Positions 16,135 through 24,628 of a stretch of DNA of 64,000 nucleotides are shown one piece after another. Position numbers and translations under genes: made by a program. Origin of the DNA: Bacteroidales bacterium (GTDB taxonomy: Bacteria > Bacteroidota > Bacteroidia > Bacteroidales > JACABE01); assembly GCA_023251515.1 (NCBI GenBank), contig JAHEYQ010000022.1, forward strand, positions 1-64,000, in the 5' to 3' direction. Under the pieces are notes generated by a model, which searched no databases, was not told where the DNA came from, and was given only the letters and a program-made list of their open reading frames with translations. The first letter of the stretch is position 1. Every line of letters starts with the position of its first letter.

Positions 16135-17658
16135 ATGACCTTAATCGTAAAAGGAAGTGGCTTACGCATTGAAGATGTAGTAAATGTAGCCCGAAATAAT
16201 CAAAAAGTTGAATTGCATCCTGATGCTATTGAAAGGATTAAGAAATGCAGAGCAATGCTCGAAAGAAAGATTGAAAATCACGAAATTATGTATGGTGTTA
16301 ATACTGGTATCGGTGAGTTTTCCGAAATGGTACTTAATGATGAGCAGGTAAAAGATTTTCAAAAGTATTTGATATATAATCATGCAGCAGGTATCGGCGA
16401 TCCAATGCCATTAGATCATGTGAGGGGTGCAATGTTAGGCAGAATCAATGTACATGCCCATGGAAACTCTGGTATTCGTCCTGAAGTTACTCTAACTTTA
16501 GTAGAAATGCTTAATAAAGGGGTAACTCCTTATGTTTGCGAAAAGGGTTCTGTAGGTGCTTGTGGAGATCTGGCTCCAATGTCGCAGATTGCTTTACTGA
16601 TGATGGGAGAGGGAAAAGCATATTATCAGGGAGACTTGCTTGAAGGAAAAGAAGCAATGGATAAAGCTGGAATTCCAATTCCCGGTTTACAAGCCAGAGA
16701 TGGTTTGGCAACTATTAATGGATCAAATGTTTTGACAGCTATGAGTGCTTTATTCTTATATGATGCCAATAACTGGTTGAAACAAGCCGAAATTGCAGCA
16801 TCCATGTCATTGGAAGCTATGAAAGCCAATATGCGTCCCTATAATCCGAAATTACACGAGATCAGAGGTTTTAAAGGTGCAATACGCAGTGCTGCTTCTA
16901 TTTTGAAATGTGTAAATGGCGGCGATTTGCATTTGGGAACTGTAAAATGCAAGGTTCAGGATGCTTATTCAATGCGTTCGACACCACAAGTAATTGGTGC
17001 AGCACATGATGCATTGGCTTATGCACGTTCACAAGTTGAAATTGAACTGAATGGAGTAGGGGATAATCCGATTTTCTTCCCTGATGAAGATTTACAATTA
17101 TCAGGTGCTAACTTCCAGGGATCACCTGTTGCAGTGCCTATGGATATGGCTGGTTATTGTATTACCATGGTAAGTGTTATGTCCGAAAGACGCATGAACC
17201 GATTGAATAATCCTGCTTTAAGTGTAGGCCTTCCGCCGTTTTTAACAAAAGGAGCCGGTATGTTTTCAGGTTTAATGCTAAGCCAATATACTGCTGATAC
17301 CTTAATTGTTGAACAACGAATATTATCAGCTCCTGCTTCAGTACAATCAATACCTGCTGCTGCCGATCAGGAAGACTTTGTTTCGATGGGAATGAATACT
17401 GCATTGAAAAATTTCCAGATACTCGACAATGCTTACGGTATTTTGGGAATAGAGTTGATGGCAGCTGCTCAGGCATTGGATTTCAGAGAATATAATTTTG
17501 GGAAAGGTGTGCAGAAAGCCAAAGAGGTGGTTCGCCGCCATGTCGATTTTCTTGATATTGATCGTCCCTTATACAAAGATCATAATGCAATGAAAGCTCT
17601 GGTAAAATCCTGCGAAATACTAAATGAAGTAGAAAAAGAAGTAGGAAGTCTGGAATAA
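16135..17658 (+). CDS. hutH: Histidine ammonia-lyase family enzyme with Ala-Cys-Gly MIO triad
   Basis: MIO-dependent aromatic amino acid ammonia-lyase, 507 residues, the usual HutH length. Tyr53 (YGVNTGIG) and His83 (NHAAGIG) fall at the positions known from Pseudomonas putida HAL, and His83 favours histidine over phenylalanine. The triad that cyclises to the MIO electrophile reads A142-C143-G144 in GSVGACGDLAPMSQ instead of Ala-Ser-Gly. The active-site segment QDAYSMRSTPQVIG and QEDFVSMG are conserved in outline but diverge from classical HAL (Gln for His after the triad, Phe for His near 400). Histidine lyase is most likely given hutU in the same window; another aromatic substrate is possible. 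It has its own promoter and ends at the palindrome at 17682. Confidence 0.87.
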   Translation: MTLIVKGSGLRIEDVVNVARNNQKVELHPDAIERIKKCRAMLERKIENHEIMYGVNTGIGEFSEMVLNDEQVKDFQKYLIYNHAAGIGDPMPLDHVRGAMLGRINVHAHGNSGIRPEVTLTLVEMLNKGVTPYVCEKGSVGACGDLAPMSQIALLMMGEGKAYYQGDLLEGKEAMDKAGIPIPGLQARDGLATINGSNVLTAMSALFLYDANNWLKQAEIAASMSLEAMKANMRPYNPKLHEIRGFKGAIRSAASILKCVNGGDLHLGTVKCKVQDAYSMRSTPQVIGAAHDALAYARSQVEIELNGVGDNPIFFPDEDLQLSGANFQGSPVAVPMDMAGYCITMVSVMSERRMNRLNNPALSVGLPPFLTKGAGMFSGLMLSQYTADTLIVEQRILSAPASVQSIPAAADQEDFVSMGMNTALKNFQILDNAYGILGIELMAAAQALDFREYNFGKGVQKAKEVVRRHVDFLDIDRPLYKDHNAMKALVKSCEILNEVEKEVGSLE

Positions 17659-17681
17659 ATTGTAAATAAAGAGATTGTATT

Positions 17682-17716
17682 TAAACCTAACAGGTTTTTA
17701 AAACCTGTTAGGTTTA
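17682..17716. repeat. 35-nt palindromic element, copy 2, between convergent genes
   Basis: Perfect inverted repeat with 17-nt arms (17682-17698, 17700-17716) around a central T, the same architecture as 302-336. It lies between hutH (+) and the SUI1 gene (-) and is followed by a T tract, so it probably terminates both transcripts. Confidence 0.8.
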
Positions 17717-17758
17717 TTTTAGAGTTACATATAAGGAATAAATTGTATCCCTGTCTTT

Positions 17759-18100
17759 TTATCCTCCCGCTTTCTTGGCTTTATAACCTGCTTTTATCAG
17801 TAAATCAAGCACTTTATCTCTGAAGTCACCTTGAATCAGAATTTCTCCTTCTTTGGCAGCACCTCCAACGCCGCATTTGGTTTTCAATAATTTGCCTAAT
17901 ATATTCAGATCATCGTCTGTTCCGATGAAACCTGTTATTAAAGTAACCATTTTCCCTCCACGTTGTTTTTTGTCGAGCATCACCCTTAGGTTTTGCTGTT
18001 GGGGAGGTAAAGTTTGTATTTCTTCCTCATTATCAAACTGATATTGAAAATCAGGATTGGTTGAATATACGATTCCTGTAGGTTTGAATTTCTTTGACAT
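17759..18100 (-). CDS. SUI1/YciH-like translation initiation factor family protein
   Basis: Small homologue of eukaryotic eIF1, implicated in bacteria in fidelity of start selection. The 113 residues have a charged N-terminal tail and one SUI1 domain (about 40-110) with [29 protein letters not shown] and IQGDFRDKV. It is the last gene of a tight three-gene minus-strand operon, 3 nt after the lipid kinase; the association with lipid genes may be only transcriptional. Confidence 0.88.
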   Translation of the reverse strand: MSKKFKPTGIVYSTNPDFQYQFDNEEEIQTLPPQQQNLRVMLDKKQRGGKMVTLITGFIGTDDDLNILGKLLKTKCGVGGAAKEGEILIQGDFRDKVLDLLIKAGYKAKKAGG

Positions 18101-18103
18101 AAT

Positions 18104-18982
18104 TTATGGTACGATTACTTTTAATGCTAAATGATTTACTTTTACATTTAAATTTTGAGTGAGTTTAATGGGTTCACCATCAATATTTACCACACGATTT
18201 TTTTTGCGTTCGATGCTAACTTCTTTGGTTTTAATAATATCGATATAGCTTGTTTTGTCCAATTGTTTTAAGAAAAGCAGATGAATAAAAAACGGCGTTT
18301 GATACATCGGTATTTTTTTTACAATGCATACATCCATCAAACCATCGTCAATTTTAGCATCGGGAGCAATGGCCGTATTGTAACCAAACTGATCTGAATT
18401 AGCAAAAACAATCATCAATGCTCTGCATGTAATTACTTCACCATTAATATGTAAAGTGTATTTTTTCGGACGGTAAGTTTGATATTCCTGTGTAGCAATT
18501 TTGAAATATGACCAAAACCCACGTTTATGATATTTAGCAAATTTTTTTGCAACCAACGCATCGAAACCCAAACCAGCTATACTAACAAATTCGGTTTCGT
18601 TAATACTAATAGTATCAATGCTTTGAGTTTTGCCTAAATTGATAAGTTGAATAGCTTCTTTAACCTGTAATGGTATCTTAAGAAAACGAGCGAGTCCGTT
18701 GCCAGAGCCTAAAGGAATGATTGCCAGTTTGATATCACTGCCTTTAATGCCATTAACAATCTCATTTACAGAACCATCTCCTCCAACTGCTACTATAATA
18801 TCTGCTTTTTCATCCACAGCTTTTTTAGCAAGTTCAATGGCATGTTTTGCATATTCAGTTCTGAAAATCAAATAGTCATATTTGGCTTTGTCAAGATATT
18901 TACTGATTTGGTCTTCAATACAATTTTTTTTAACAACTCCTGAAATCGGATTTATAATAAAAATAATTTTTTGTTTTTCCAC
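18104..18982 (-). CDS. Diacylglycerol kinase family lipid kinase (YegS/BmrU type)
   Basis: ATP-dependent kinase of a lipid such as diacylglycerol. The 292-residue protein has the DAGK catalytic fold: INPISG (about 10-15), the nucleotide motif VGGDGSVNEIVNG (66-78), PLGSGNGLAR (90-99), and the C-terminal beta-rich domain with DGLMDVCIV and VNIDGEP. It starts with GTG, 4 nt after the stop of the LtaS-like gene. LtaS-type enzymes release diacylglycerol when they transfer glycerol phosphate from phosphatidylglycerol, so a kinase recycling diacylglycerol would make sense; this link is inference. Confidence 0.88.
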   Translation of the reverse strand: MEKQKIIFIINPISGVVKKNCIEDQISKYLDKAKYDYLIFRTEYAKHAIELAKKAVDEKADIIVAVGGDGSVNEIVNGIKGSDIKLAIIPLGSGNGLARFLKIPLQVKEAIQLINLGKTQSIDTISINETEFVSIAGLGFDALVAKKFAKYHKRGFWSYFKIATQEYQTYRPKKYTLHINGEVITCRALMIVFANSDQFGYNTAIAPDAKIDDGLMDVCIVKKIPMYQTPFFIHLLFLKQLDKTSYIDIIKTKEVSIERKKNRVVNIDGEPIKLTQNLNVKVNHLALKVIVP

Positions 18983-18986
18983 CGTA

Positions 18987-20909
18987 TTAATTATTAGTCA
19001 TTTTGTTGTTAATCATTCTGTTATTGTATTGCTGAATAAATGCTTTAATAAATGTTTCCATTTCTGCTTTTTTGTATATATTGCTGTGAATCAAATTATT
19101 TTTTAATAACGAATCACTTCTAATGTTGAAAAGAGAAATCCCGTTTTTTCCATCAAATTTAAGCATATAATTGTCGGCAATTAATTGGTATTCACCATTT
19201 AAATATGAAATTGAAAAACTTTTTTCATTTTTGTTAAAAATATTTTTTCCGAAACTTAGAAATTTTCCTTTGTAATTTAATAATCCTAAAACCGAAGGGA
19301 AAATATCTGTTTGTTGTGATATTTTTTTTGGAAACAGCTTTAAAGTGTCATTATCAGGTATATAATAAATTATAGGAATTGCATACATTCCGACATTATT
19401 TTTGTAATAATCTAAAAAAGCTTCAGAGGTATGATCTGCTGTAATTAAAAATAATGTGTTTTTGTACCATTGCATTTCTGATGCTTTTTCAAAGAATTTT
19501 TTAAGTGCAAAATCAGCATACATAATACTTTCCTGTATTTCAAGTTTTCCTTTTCTGAATTTTCCTTTATATTTTTCGGGAACTGTATAAGGATGGTGAG
19601 ACGATAATGTAAAAATACTTGAGAAAAAGGGTTGTTTATATGTATTTAATTCATTTGCATAGTATTGCAGATAAGGTTCGTCGAAAATTCCCCATTTACC
19701 ATCATAATCCTTTTCGTTATGATACTCATGCCTTCCTTTGTAGATATCAAATCCGGCAATTTTTGTAAAAGCATCAAAACCCATGGTGCCATTGCTTCCT
19801 CCATGATAAAATGAAGTAGTATAGCCTTCGGATTTTAAGATGCTTGCCAGGCTATTTATTTTATTTCCTGAATACATAGAAGTAACATAAGCTTCATTCA
19901 TTAAGGTGGGAACACTTGCCAGAATAGCAGGAATACCTTCAATAGAGCGTTTCCCATTTGCAAATGCCTGAGCAACATATGATTTGCAGATCAGTGAATC
20001 AAGAAAAGGTGTAAATCCTTGATAATCTTTTATGTTGTTTAAACTCCCAAAATGTTCCTGCGAAAAGCTTTCAAGAATAATGATAACAACATTTAATTTC
20101 TTCATGTTAGTATCATTTTGATTTATCGTATTATACAGAGGTGAATAAATTGAATTCAATTCATTTTCATTAATAAAATATTCTTTTTTCTCCAGAACCG
20201 GAAGTCCAAAAGTTTTGATTATGCTGAAAGGAGTATTTAAAACAAGAGGAATGTTTTTTGAGCTTGTATATTTCCCTGCATTTATAATATCAATCGGCCT
20301 GAGCTGAATTCCACCACGAATTCCTACAATACTAATTATTAAAAATACGATATATAAAGCAATATGATTAAGTGTTTTTTTTGTAGAAAAATTCAAATTA
20401 TCAATTATTTTTATTTTGGAATTCAAATAAATAAACAAAATAACTGTAATTATCCATAAAATCGGGATAAACCAAAAGTCTTTGATAAACTGTGGTAAGA
20501 GTTTGTCAAAATCGCCACCCACTGATACATAATTAAATATATCACTGGTTGTTCTTTTGAATGTAAAACGTAAGTAAATGATATCAATAAAGTTAAGTAA
20601 AAATGCAAAAGAGTTTATGATATAAAAGAGTATTAAAAAAACTCGTTGAAATATTGATGAATAAAAAAAATTAAAAGGCAATAATAATAGTATAAATATT
20701 CCATTTGTCATGAAAATTGCTGAAATATCAAATCTGATACCACCCCAAAATATAGATAAATATTTAATTCCGCTTATATCTGAAAAAAAAGAAAGATTAC
20801 AAAATAAGAATAAAAGTCTTGTGAGTGAATATATTATTAATATAATAAGAAGTCTTTTTGAAAAAGAAATAAAAATATTATTTGAAAAAAAGTTGTTGTC
20901 TTTTAGCAT
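18987..20909 (-). CDS. LtaS-like membrane phosphoglycerol/phosphoethanolamine transferase (sulfatase fold)
   Basis: A 640-residue integral membrane enzyme. Five transmembrane helices lie in the first 200 residues, followed by an extracytoplasmic sulfatase-fold domain (about 272-600). Visible metal and nucleophile sites are E280 (IIILESFSQEHFG), S322 in NGKRSIEGIPA (the nucleophile position, Thr in Gram-positive LtaS), and the ADHTSEA motif late in the domain. The family transfers head groups from phospholipids to glycans or lipids. In a Gram-negative Bacteroidetes the acceptor is not lipoteichoic acid and is unknown. It heads the operon with the lipid kinase and SUI1 protein. Confidence 0.82.
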   Translation of the reverse strand: MLKDNNFFSNNIFISFSKRLLIILIIYSLTRLLFLFCNLSFFSDISGIKYLSIFWGGIRFDISAIFMTNGIFILLLLPFNFFYSSIFQRVFLILFYIINSFAFLLNFIDIIYLRFTFKRTTSDIFNYVSVGGDFDKLLPQFIKDFWFIPILWIITVILFIYLNSKIKIIDNLNFSTKKTLNHIALYIVFLIISIVGIRGGIQLRPIDIINAGKYTSSKNIPLVLNTPFSIIKTFGLPVLEKKEYFINENELNSIYSPLYNTINQNDTNMKKLNVVIIILESFSQEHFGSLNNIKDYQGFTPFLDSLICKSYVAQAFANGKRSIEGIPAILASVPTLMNEAYVTSMYSGNKINSLASILKSEGYTTSFYHGGSNGTMGFDAFTKIAGFDIYKGRHEYHNEKDYDGKWGIFDEPYLQYYANELNTYKQPFFSSIFTLSSHHPYTVPEKYKGKFRKGKLEIQESIMYADFALKKFFEKASEMQWYKNTLFLITADHTSEAFLDYYKNNVGMYAIPIIYYIPDNDTLKLFPKKISQQTDIFPSVLGLLNYKGKFLSFGKNIFNKNEKSFSISYLNGEYQLIADNYMLKFDGKNGISLFNIRSDSLLKNNLIHSNIYKKAEMETFIKAFIQQYNNRMINNKMTNN

Positions 20910-21065
20910 ATAAAAATAATGATTTGCAAAAATACGAATAAAAATAAGGTGAAAAAGGCAATTTTGAATTGCAAAATATTCATGTTTTGAATATAAATTT
21001 TCATATAGCTGTGTAAATTACAGATTATCAGGATATAATAAAAGTGAAAAAAAGTTAAAAAAAAG

Positions 21066-21096
21066 TGTGTTAGTACAAATATTTTTTTTAATTTTG
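21066..21096 (+). promoter_or_regulatory. Probable promoter for the small lipoprotein at 21126
   Basis: TGTG, a 19-nt spacer and TAATTTTG at 21089-21096; the leader is about 23 nt. Confidence 0.55.
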
Positions 21097-21125
21097 CATA
21101 AAATTTTTAATAATAGTAAAAACAA

Positions 21126-21383
21126 ATGAAAAAGTTATTATCTTTAATCGCTGTTGCTGGAATTTTCGCATTCGTAGCTTGCGGACCAAGTGCAGAAGAA
21201 AAAGCTGCTGCTGAACAAAAAATTCAAGATTCAATTGCACAAGTTGAACAACAAAGAATCAACGATTCTATCGCTGCTGCTGAACAAGCTGTTAACGATT
21301 CTATCGCTGCTGCTGAACAACAAAGAATTAATGATTCAATTGCAGCTGTTGAAGCTAAACCAGCAAAAAAAGGTAAAAAATAA
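21126..21383 (+). CDS. Small repeat lipoprotein, predicted coiled coil
   Basis: An 85-residue protein with a lipoprotein signal (lipobox FVAC, Cys19) and a mature part made almost entirely of short Ala/Gln/Glu-rich repeats around NDSIAAAEQ, three copies, ending in a basic tail KPAKKGKK. It should form a helix or coiled coil anchored to a membrane, reminiscent in size of Lpp-type structural lipoproteins; no family is recognised. The basic tail could contact peptidoglycan or DNA-like polyanions. Strong promoter and terminator suggest an abundant single-gene transcript. Confidence 0.8.
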   Translation: MKKLLSLIAVAGIFAFVACGPSAEEKAAAEQKIQDSIAQVEQQRINDSIAAAEQAVNDSIAAAEQQRINDSIAAVEAKPAKKGKK

Positions 21384-21401
21384 TTTATCTTTTAGCATTA
21401 A

Positions 21402-21437
21402 AAAAAAGGGAATTTTTTAAAAAAAATTCCCTTTTTT
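21402..21437 (+). terminator. Rho-independent terminator
   Basis: A perfect 17-bp stem with AAGGGAATTTTTT on its left side, at 21402-21418 and 21421-21437, separates the two small lipoprotein genes. Confidence 0.8.
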
Positions 21438-21460
21438 GTTTTTTGTATTAAAATTATTTA

Positions 21461-21468
21461 TAAATTTG
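21461..21468 (+). promoter_or_regulatory. -7 element for the 56-residue lipoprotein
   Basis: TAAATTTG matches TAnnTTTG; the possible -33 TTTG at 21435 is 22 nt away, slightly long. The leader is about 33 nt. Confidence 0.45.
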
Positions 21469-21507
21469 CACGTTAATTAATTAATCAAAAACTTAAATAG
21501 TAAAACA

Positions 21508-21678
21508 ATGAAAAAATTTTTCGGATTATTTTTAATCGCAGGAATGTTAGTTATTTCTGCTTGTGGATCAGGTAATAAAGAAGAAGCTACAACTACAGAT
21601 TCTACAGCTGTTCAAGAAACTACAGTTGATACAGCTGTTGCTCCTGTTGCAGACACTACTGCTACTCCAGCTCAATAA
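21508..21678 (+). CDS. 56-residue Thr/Ala-rich lipoprotein
   Basis: A short ORF starting with ATG at 21508: lipoprotein signal with lipobox VISAC (Cys19), then a mature tail of only 37 residues made of Thr, Ala, Val, Asp and Glu (for example TTTDSTAVQETTVD). It has its own promoter, an AT-rich leader and its own strong terminator, so it is very likely a real, abundantly expressed gene. Function is unknown. It resembles the preceding gene only in being a tiny low-complexity lipoprotein. Confidence 0.75.
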   Translation: MKKFFGLFLIAGMLVISACGSGNKEEATTTDSTAVQETTVDTAVAPVADTTATPAQ

Positions 21679-21700
21679 TTTGTATTTTTACAAATTTTAA

Positions 21701-21733
21701 AAAAAGAGAGGTATGAAAATACCTCTCTTTTTT
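21701..21733 (+). terminator. Rho-independent terminator
   Basis: Stem AAAAAGAGAGGTAT / ATACCTCTCTTTTT with a 4-nt loop and T tract, after the 56-residue lipoprotein. Confidence 0.85.
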
Positions 21734-21744
21734 ATGTAAAAAAC

Positions 21745-21775
21745 TTTAGAGTTTAAATAAAATAGCTTAATTTTG
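21745..21775 (+). promoter_or_regulatory. Promoter for the citrate lyase operon
   Basis: TTTA, a 19-nt spacer and TAATTTTG at 21768-21775, about 22 nt before the citDE start. Confidence 0.6.
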
Positions 21776-21797
21776 ACCCCAAAAAAAAGTAATTTTT

Positions 21798-23018
21798 ATG
21801 GAATTTAATTTTGAAAAATCAGTTACAACTGGTAATAAAGGTAAAGGAATACGATCTGATTGCTTTATTACTCTGGAATTAACCGAAAATGGTGGTATTC
21901 AGATTGAAATTCAAAGTAAAGTTTATGTTTACTTTGGTGAAGCGATTAAAGAAATGGCACTAAAAGTTCTCAATTTCTTTGAGATTACAGATGCGAAAAT
22001 TCTGATTGAAGATACAGGAGCTATAGATTGTGTTTTAGCAGCAAGAATAGAAGCAGCCATCAAACTATTAATGAAGACAGATAAAGAATTCTTTCCTGAA
22101 ATGATTTCTACTAATTTGTATCATACAAAAAAAGACAGAAATAGATTTTCGAGATTGTATTTGCCCGGTAATTCGCCAAGTTTGATGTTAAATGCAGGAG
22201 TTCACAAACCGAATGGCATTATTCTGGATTTAGAAGATGCTGTGGCGCCAGATAAAAAGTTTGAAGCTAGCTTTTTGGTTAGAAATGCTTTACGAAGTAT
22301 TGATTTTTATAGTGCAGAACGTATGGTTCGTATAAATCAGATTCCAAGAGGTTTAGACGATTTATCTTTCATTATTCCTCATAATGTGAACCTTATATTA
22401 CTTCCAAAATGCGAAGATGCCGAACAAATCCATTTATTGAATCTAAAAATAGATGAATTAAAAAGAATTCATTCCATTGATTACCCTGTTTGGTTAATGC
22501 CAATCATTGAAAGTGCAAAAGGAGTTATGAATGCATATCAAATTGCTACTGCTGCAGATAATATCGTTTCGTTGGCTATTGGTCTGGAAGACTATACTGC
22601 TGATTTGGGATGCAGACGCACTTATGAGGCAACTGAATCTTTTTATGCAAGATCAGTATTAGTAAATGCTTGTCGTGCTGCAGGAATCCAGCCTATAGAT
22701 TCTGTCTTTTCAGATATTTCAGATATGGAAGCTTTAAAGGAAAATGTTTTAAAATCCAAAGCATTGGGTTTTGATGGTATGGGTTGTATTCATCCGCGTC
22801 AGATACATGTTATTCATGAATATTTTGCACCAGATGGTATTGAAATTGACAAAGCTAAGAAAATTGTAATAGCTTTTGATGAAGCAATGGCAAAAGGTTT
22901 AGGTGTGGTCTCTTTAGGAAGCAAAATGATAGACCCTCCCGTGGTTAAAAGAGCATTAAAAACAATTGATTTAGCAGTTAATATGGGAAAATTATCAAAA
23001 GATTGGAGGAGTGAATAA
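21798..23018 (+). CDS. citE: Fused citrate lyase acyl-carrier (CitD) and beta (CitE) subunits
   Basis: One 406-residue polypeptide joins two normally separate subunits. Residues 1-95 are CitD-like: GIRSDCFITLEL with Ser20 at the place of the phosphoribosyl-dephospho-CoA serine, YFGEAIKEMAL and the signature DTGAIDCVLAARIEAAIK. Residues about 112-400 are the HpcH/HpaI-fold CitE, which cleaves citryl-thioester to acetyl-thioester and oxaloacetate: RLYLPGNSPSLM, ILDLEDAVAPDKK, LMPIIESAKGV, AIGLEDYTADLG and GMGCIHPRQI. The stop overlaps the citF start by one base (TAATG), with GGAGG 8 nt before that start. The genes for the ligase and cofactor synthesis (citC, citG, citX) are not adjacent. A relative acting on another acyl substrate cannot be excluded. 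Confidence 0.88.
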   Translation: MEFNFEKSVTTGNKGKGIRSDCFITLELTENGGIQIEIQSKVYVYFGEAIKEMALKVLNFFEITDAKILIEDTGAIDCVLAARIEAAIKLLMKTDKEFFPEMISTNLYHTKKDRNRFSRLYLPGNSPSLMLNAGVHKPNGIILDLEDAVAPDKKFEASFLVRNALRSIDFYSAERMVRINQIPRGLDDLSFIIPHNVNLILLPKCEDAEQIHLLNLKIDELKRIHSIDYPVWLMPIIESAKGVMNAYQIATAADNIVSLAIGLEDYTADLGCRRTYEATESFYARSVLVNACRAAGIQPIDSVFSDISDMEALKENVLKSKALGFDGMGCIHPRQIHVIHEYFAPDGIEIDKAKKIVIAFDEAMAKGLGVVSLGSKMIDPPVVKRALKTIDLAVNMGKLSKDWRSE

Positions 23019-24580
23019 TGAAAAAATATGATAAATTAGTAAAAAATGCAGCTGGAAGAATTGTTCCAACTGAAATTAATGGAAAAGAAGTAGTTCCATA
23101 TAAAGGTTTAAGGCAACATAGACCCAATGGTAAAAAGTATGGACCTCCGATTCCTACTTGTATAGATTATCCTGATGATGGTAATAAAACACTTGAAAGT
23201 CTTGCAGATGCATTAAAGAAATGTGGATTAAAAGATGGAATGACCATCTCTACTCATCATCATTTAAGAGATGGAGATTTGGTTAGTAATCAAATATTTG
23301 ATATTGCTCACGAAATGGGGATTAAAGATTTGGTTTGGTTACCTTCAGCTTCTTTTCCTTGTAATGATCCATTAATAAAATACCTCGAAGATGGAACTAT
23401 AAATAGAATTGAAGGAAGTATGAATGGTCCATTGGGTAAGTTTACATCTGCAGGCAAAATGAGTGGGTTGGCTGTTTTGCGTTCGCATGGCGGAAGGGTT
23501 CAAGCTATACAGGATGGAGAAGTTCATATTGATATTGCCGTAATTGCTGCTCCAACTGCCGATCCGTTTGGAAATGCAAATGCAATTTACGGGCAAAGTG
23601 CCTGTGGTATTTTAGGTTATTCTTTAGCAGATTATATGTATGCTGATAAAGTAATAGTTGTAACAGATAATTTGATTCCTTTTCCATGTATGCCTATGCA
23701 GATTCAAGGTAATTATGTTGATTATGTTGTTGTTATTGATAAAATAGGAATTCCTGAAAAAATAGTTTCTGGTACAACTCAGGTTACAAAAAGTCCTGAT
23801 AGGCTTTTGCTTGCCGAATGGACTGCGAAATTTTGTGAAGAAGCTGGTCTTTTAAAAGATGGTTGTGGAATTCAAACTGGTGCCGGTGGAACTTCTTTGG
23901 CTGTTGGTTTATATTTTGAAGAAATGTTAAAGAAAACCAATCAAAAAGCACGTTTTGGTTTTGGAGGTAGTACACAATATCTTGTAAAAATGCTTGAAAA
24001 TGGAGTTTTAGATTATATCCTTGATGCTCAGTCTTTTGATTTAGAAGCTGTAAAATCAGTAAGAGAAAATGCTAATCATATTGATTTATCAGTATTTCAG
24101 GCTTATAACTATCATAGTAAAGGGAATTATACTTCAATGACTGATATTGTAATTTTAGGTGCAACAGAAATTGATGTGAATTTCAATGGTAATGTTGTAA
24201 CTCATTCTGATGGTTATTTATTGCATGGTATTGGTGGCTGGCAAAACTGTCTGCATGCAAAATGTACAATAATTCCGGTTCCATTATTCCGCGACAGAAT
24301 TCCTGTAATTGTAGATGATGTTACTACACTTTGCGGACCTGGAGAACTTATAGATGTAATTGTTACTGAGAGAGGTATAGCAATAAATCCGAAACGTACA
24401 GATTTAATTGAAAAAATGAAAAACTCAAGTTTACCAATCAGAACTATTGAAGAACTGAAAGCTGAAGCAGAACGAATTTGCGGTAAAGCTGCCAAACCAA
24501 AGCTCAGCGACGAAATTGTGGCTGTTGTAAAATGGGTTGATGGCACTGTTTTAGATTCAATAAGAAAAGTGGAAAAATAA
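23018..24580 (+). CDS. citF: Citrate lyase alpha subunit
   Basis: CitF exchanges the acetyl group on the carrier for citrate (acetyl-ACP:citrate ACP-transferase), a CoA-transferase fold. The 520 residues show CitF features: ISTHHHLRDGDLVSNQ, IEGSMNGPLGKF, LRSHGGR, GNYVDYVVVIDKIG, GIQTGAGGTSLAVG and VTERGIAINPKR. It is translationally coupled to citDE, and a strong terminator overlaps its stop codon. Together the two genes could give a complete core enzyme for citrate fermentation if the prosthetic group is supplied from elsewhere. Confidence 0.93.
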   Translation: MKKYDKLVKNAAGRIVPTEINGKEVVPYKGLRQHRPNGKKYGPPIPTCIDYPDDGNKTLESLADALKKCGLKDGMTISTHHHLRDGDLVSNQIFDIAHEMGIKDLVWLPSASFPCNDPLIKYLEDGTINRIEGSMNGPLGKFTSAGKMSGLAVLRSHGGRVQAIQDGEVHIDIAVIAAPTADPFGNANAIYGQSACGILGYSLADYMYADKVIVVTDNLIPFPCMPMQIQGNYVDYVVVIDKIGIPEKIVSGTTQVTKSPDRLLLAEWTAKFCEEAGLLKDGCGIQTGAGGTSLAVGLYFEEMLKKTNQKARFGFGGSTQYLVKMLENGVLDYILDAQSFDLEAVKSVRENANHIDLSVFQAYNYHSKGNYTSMTDIVILGATEIDVNFNGNVVTHSDGYLLHGIGGWQNCLHAKCTIIPVPLFRDRIPVIVDDVTTLCGPGELIDVIVTERGIAINPKRTDLIEKMKNSSLPIRTIEELKAEAERICGKAAKPKLSDEIVAVVKWVDGTVLDSIRKVEK

Positions 24581-24611
24581 AGAAAGGGGCATTTTGCCCC
24601 TTTCTTTATTT
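24579..24611. terminator. Bidirectional terminator between citF and the sugar transferase
   Basis: Perfect stem AAAGAAAGGGGC / GCCCCTTTCTTT with loop ATTTT. It overlaps the citF TAA and serves both convergent genes. Confidence 0.88.
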
Positions 24612-24628
24612 TATGTTTTTACAATTAA

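Noticed and set aside
23372..24546. Minus-strand open frames inside citF
   Set aside because: They are shadows of a gene with strong family motifs; no start context or independent support.
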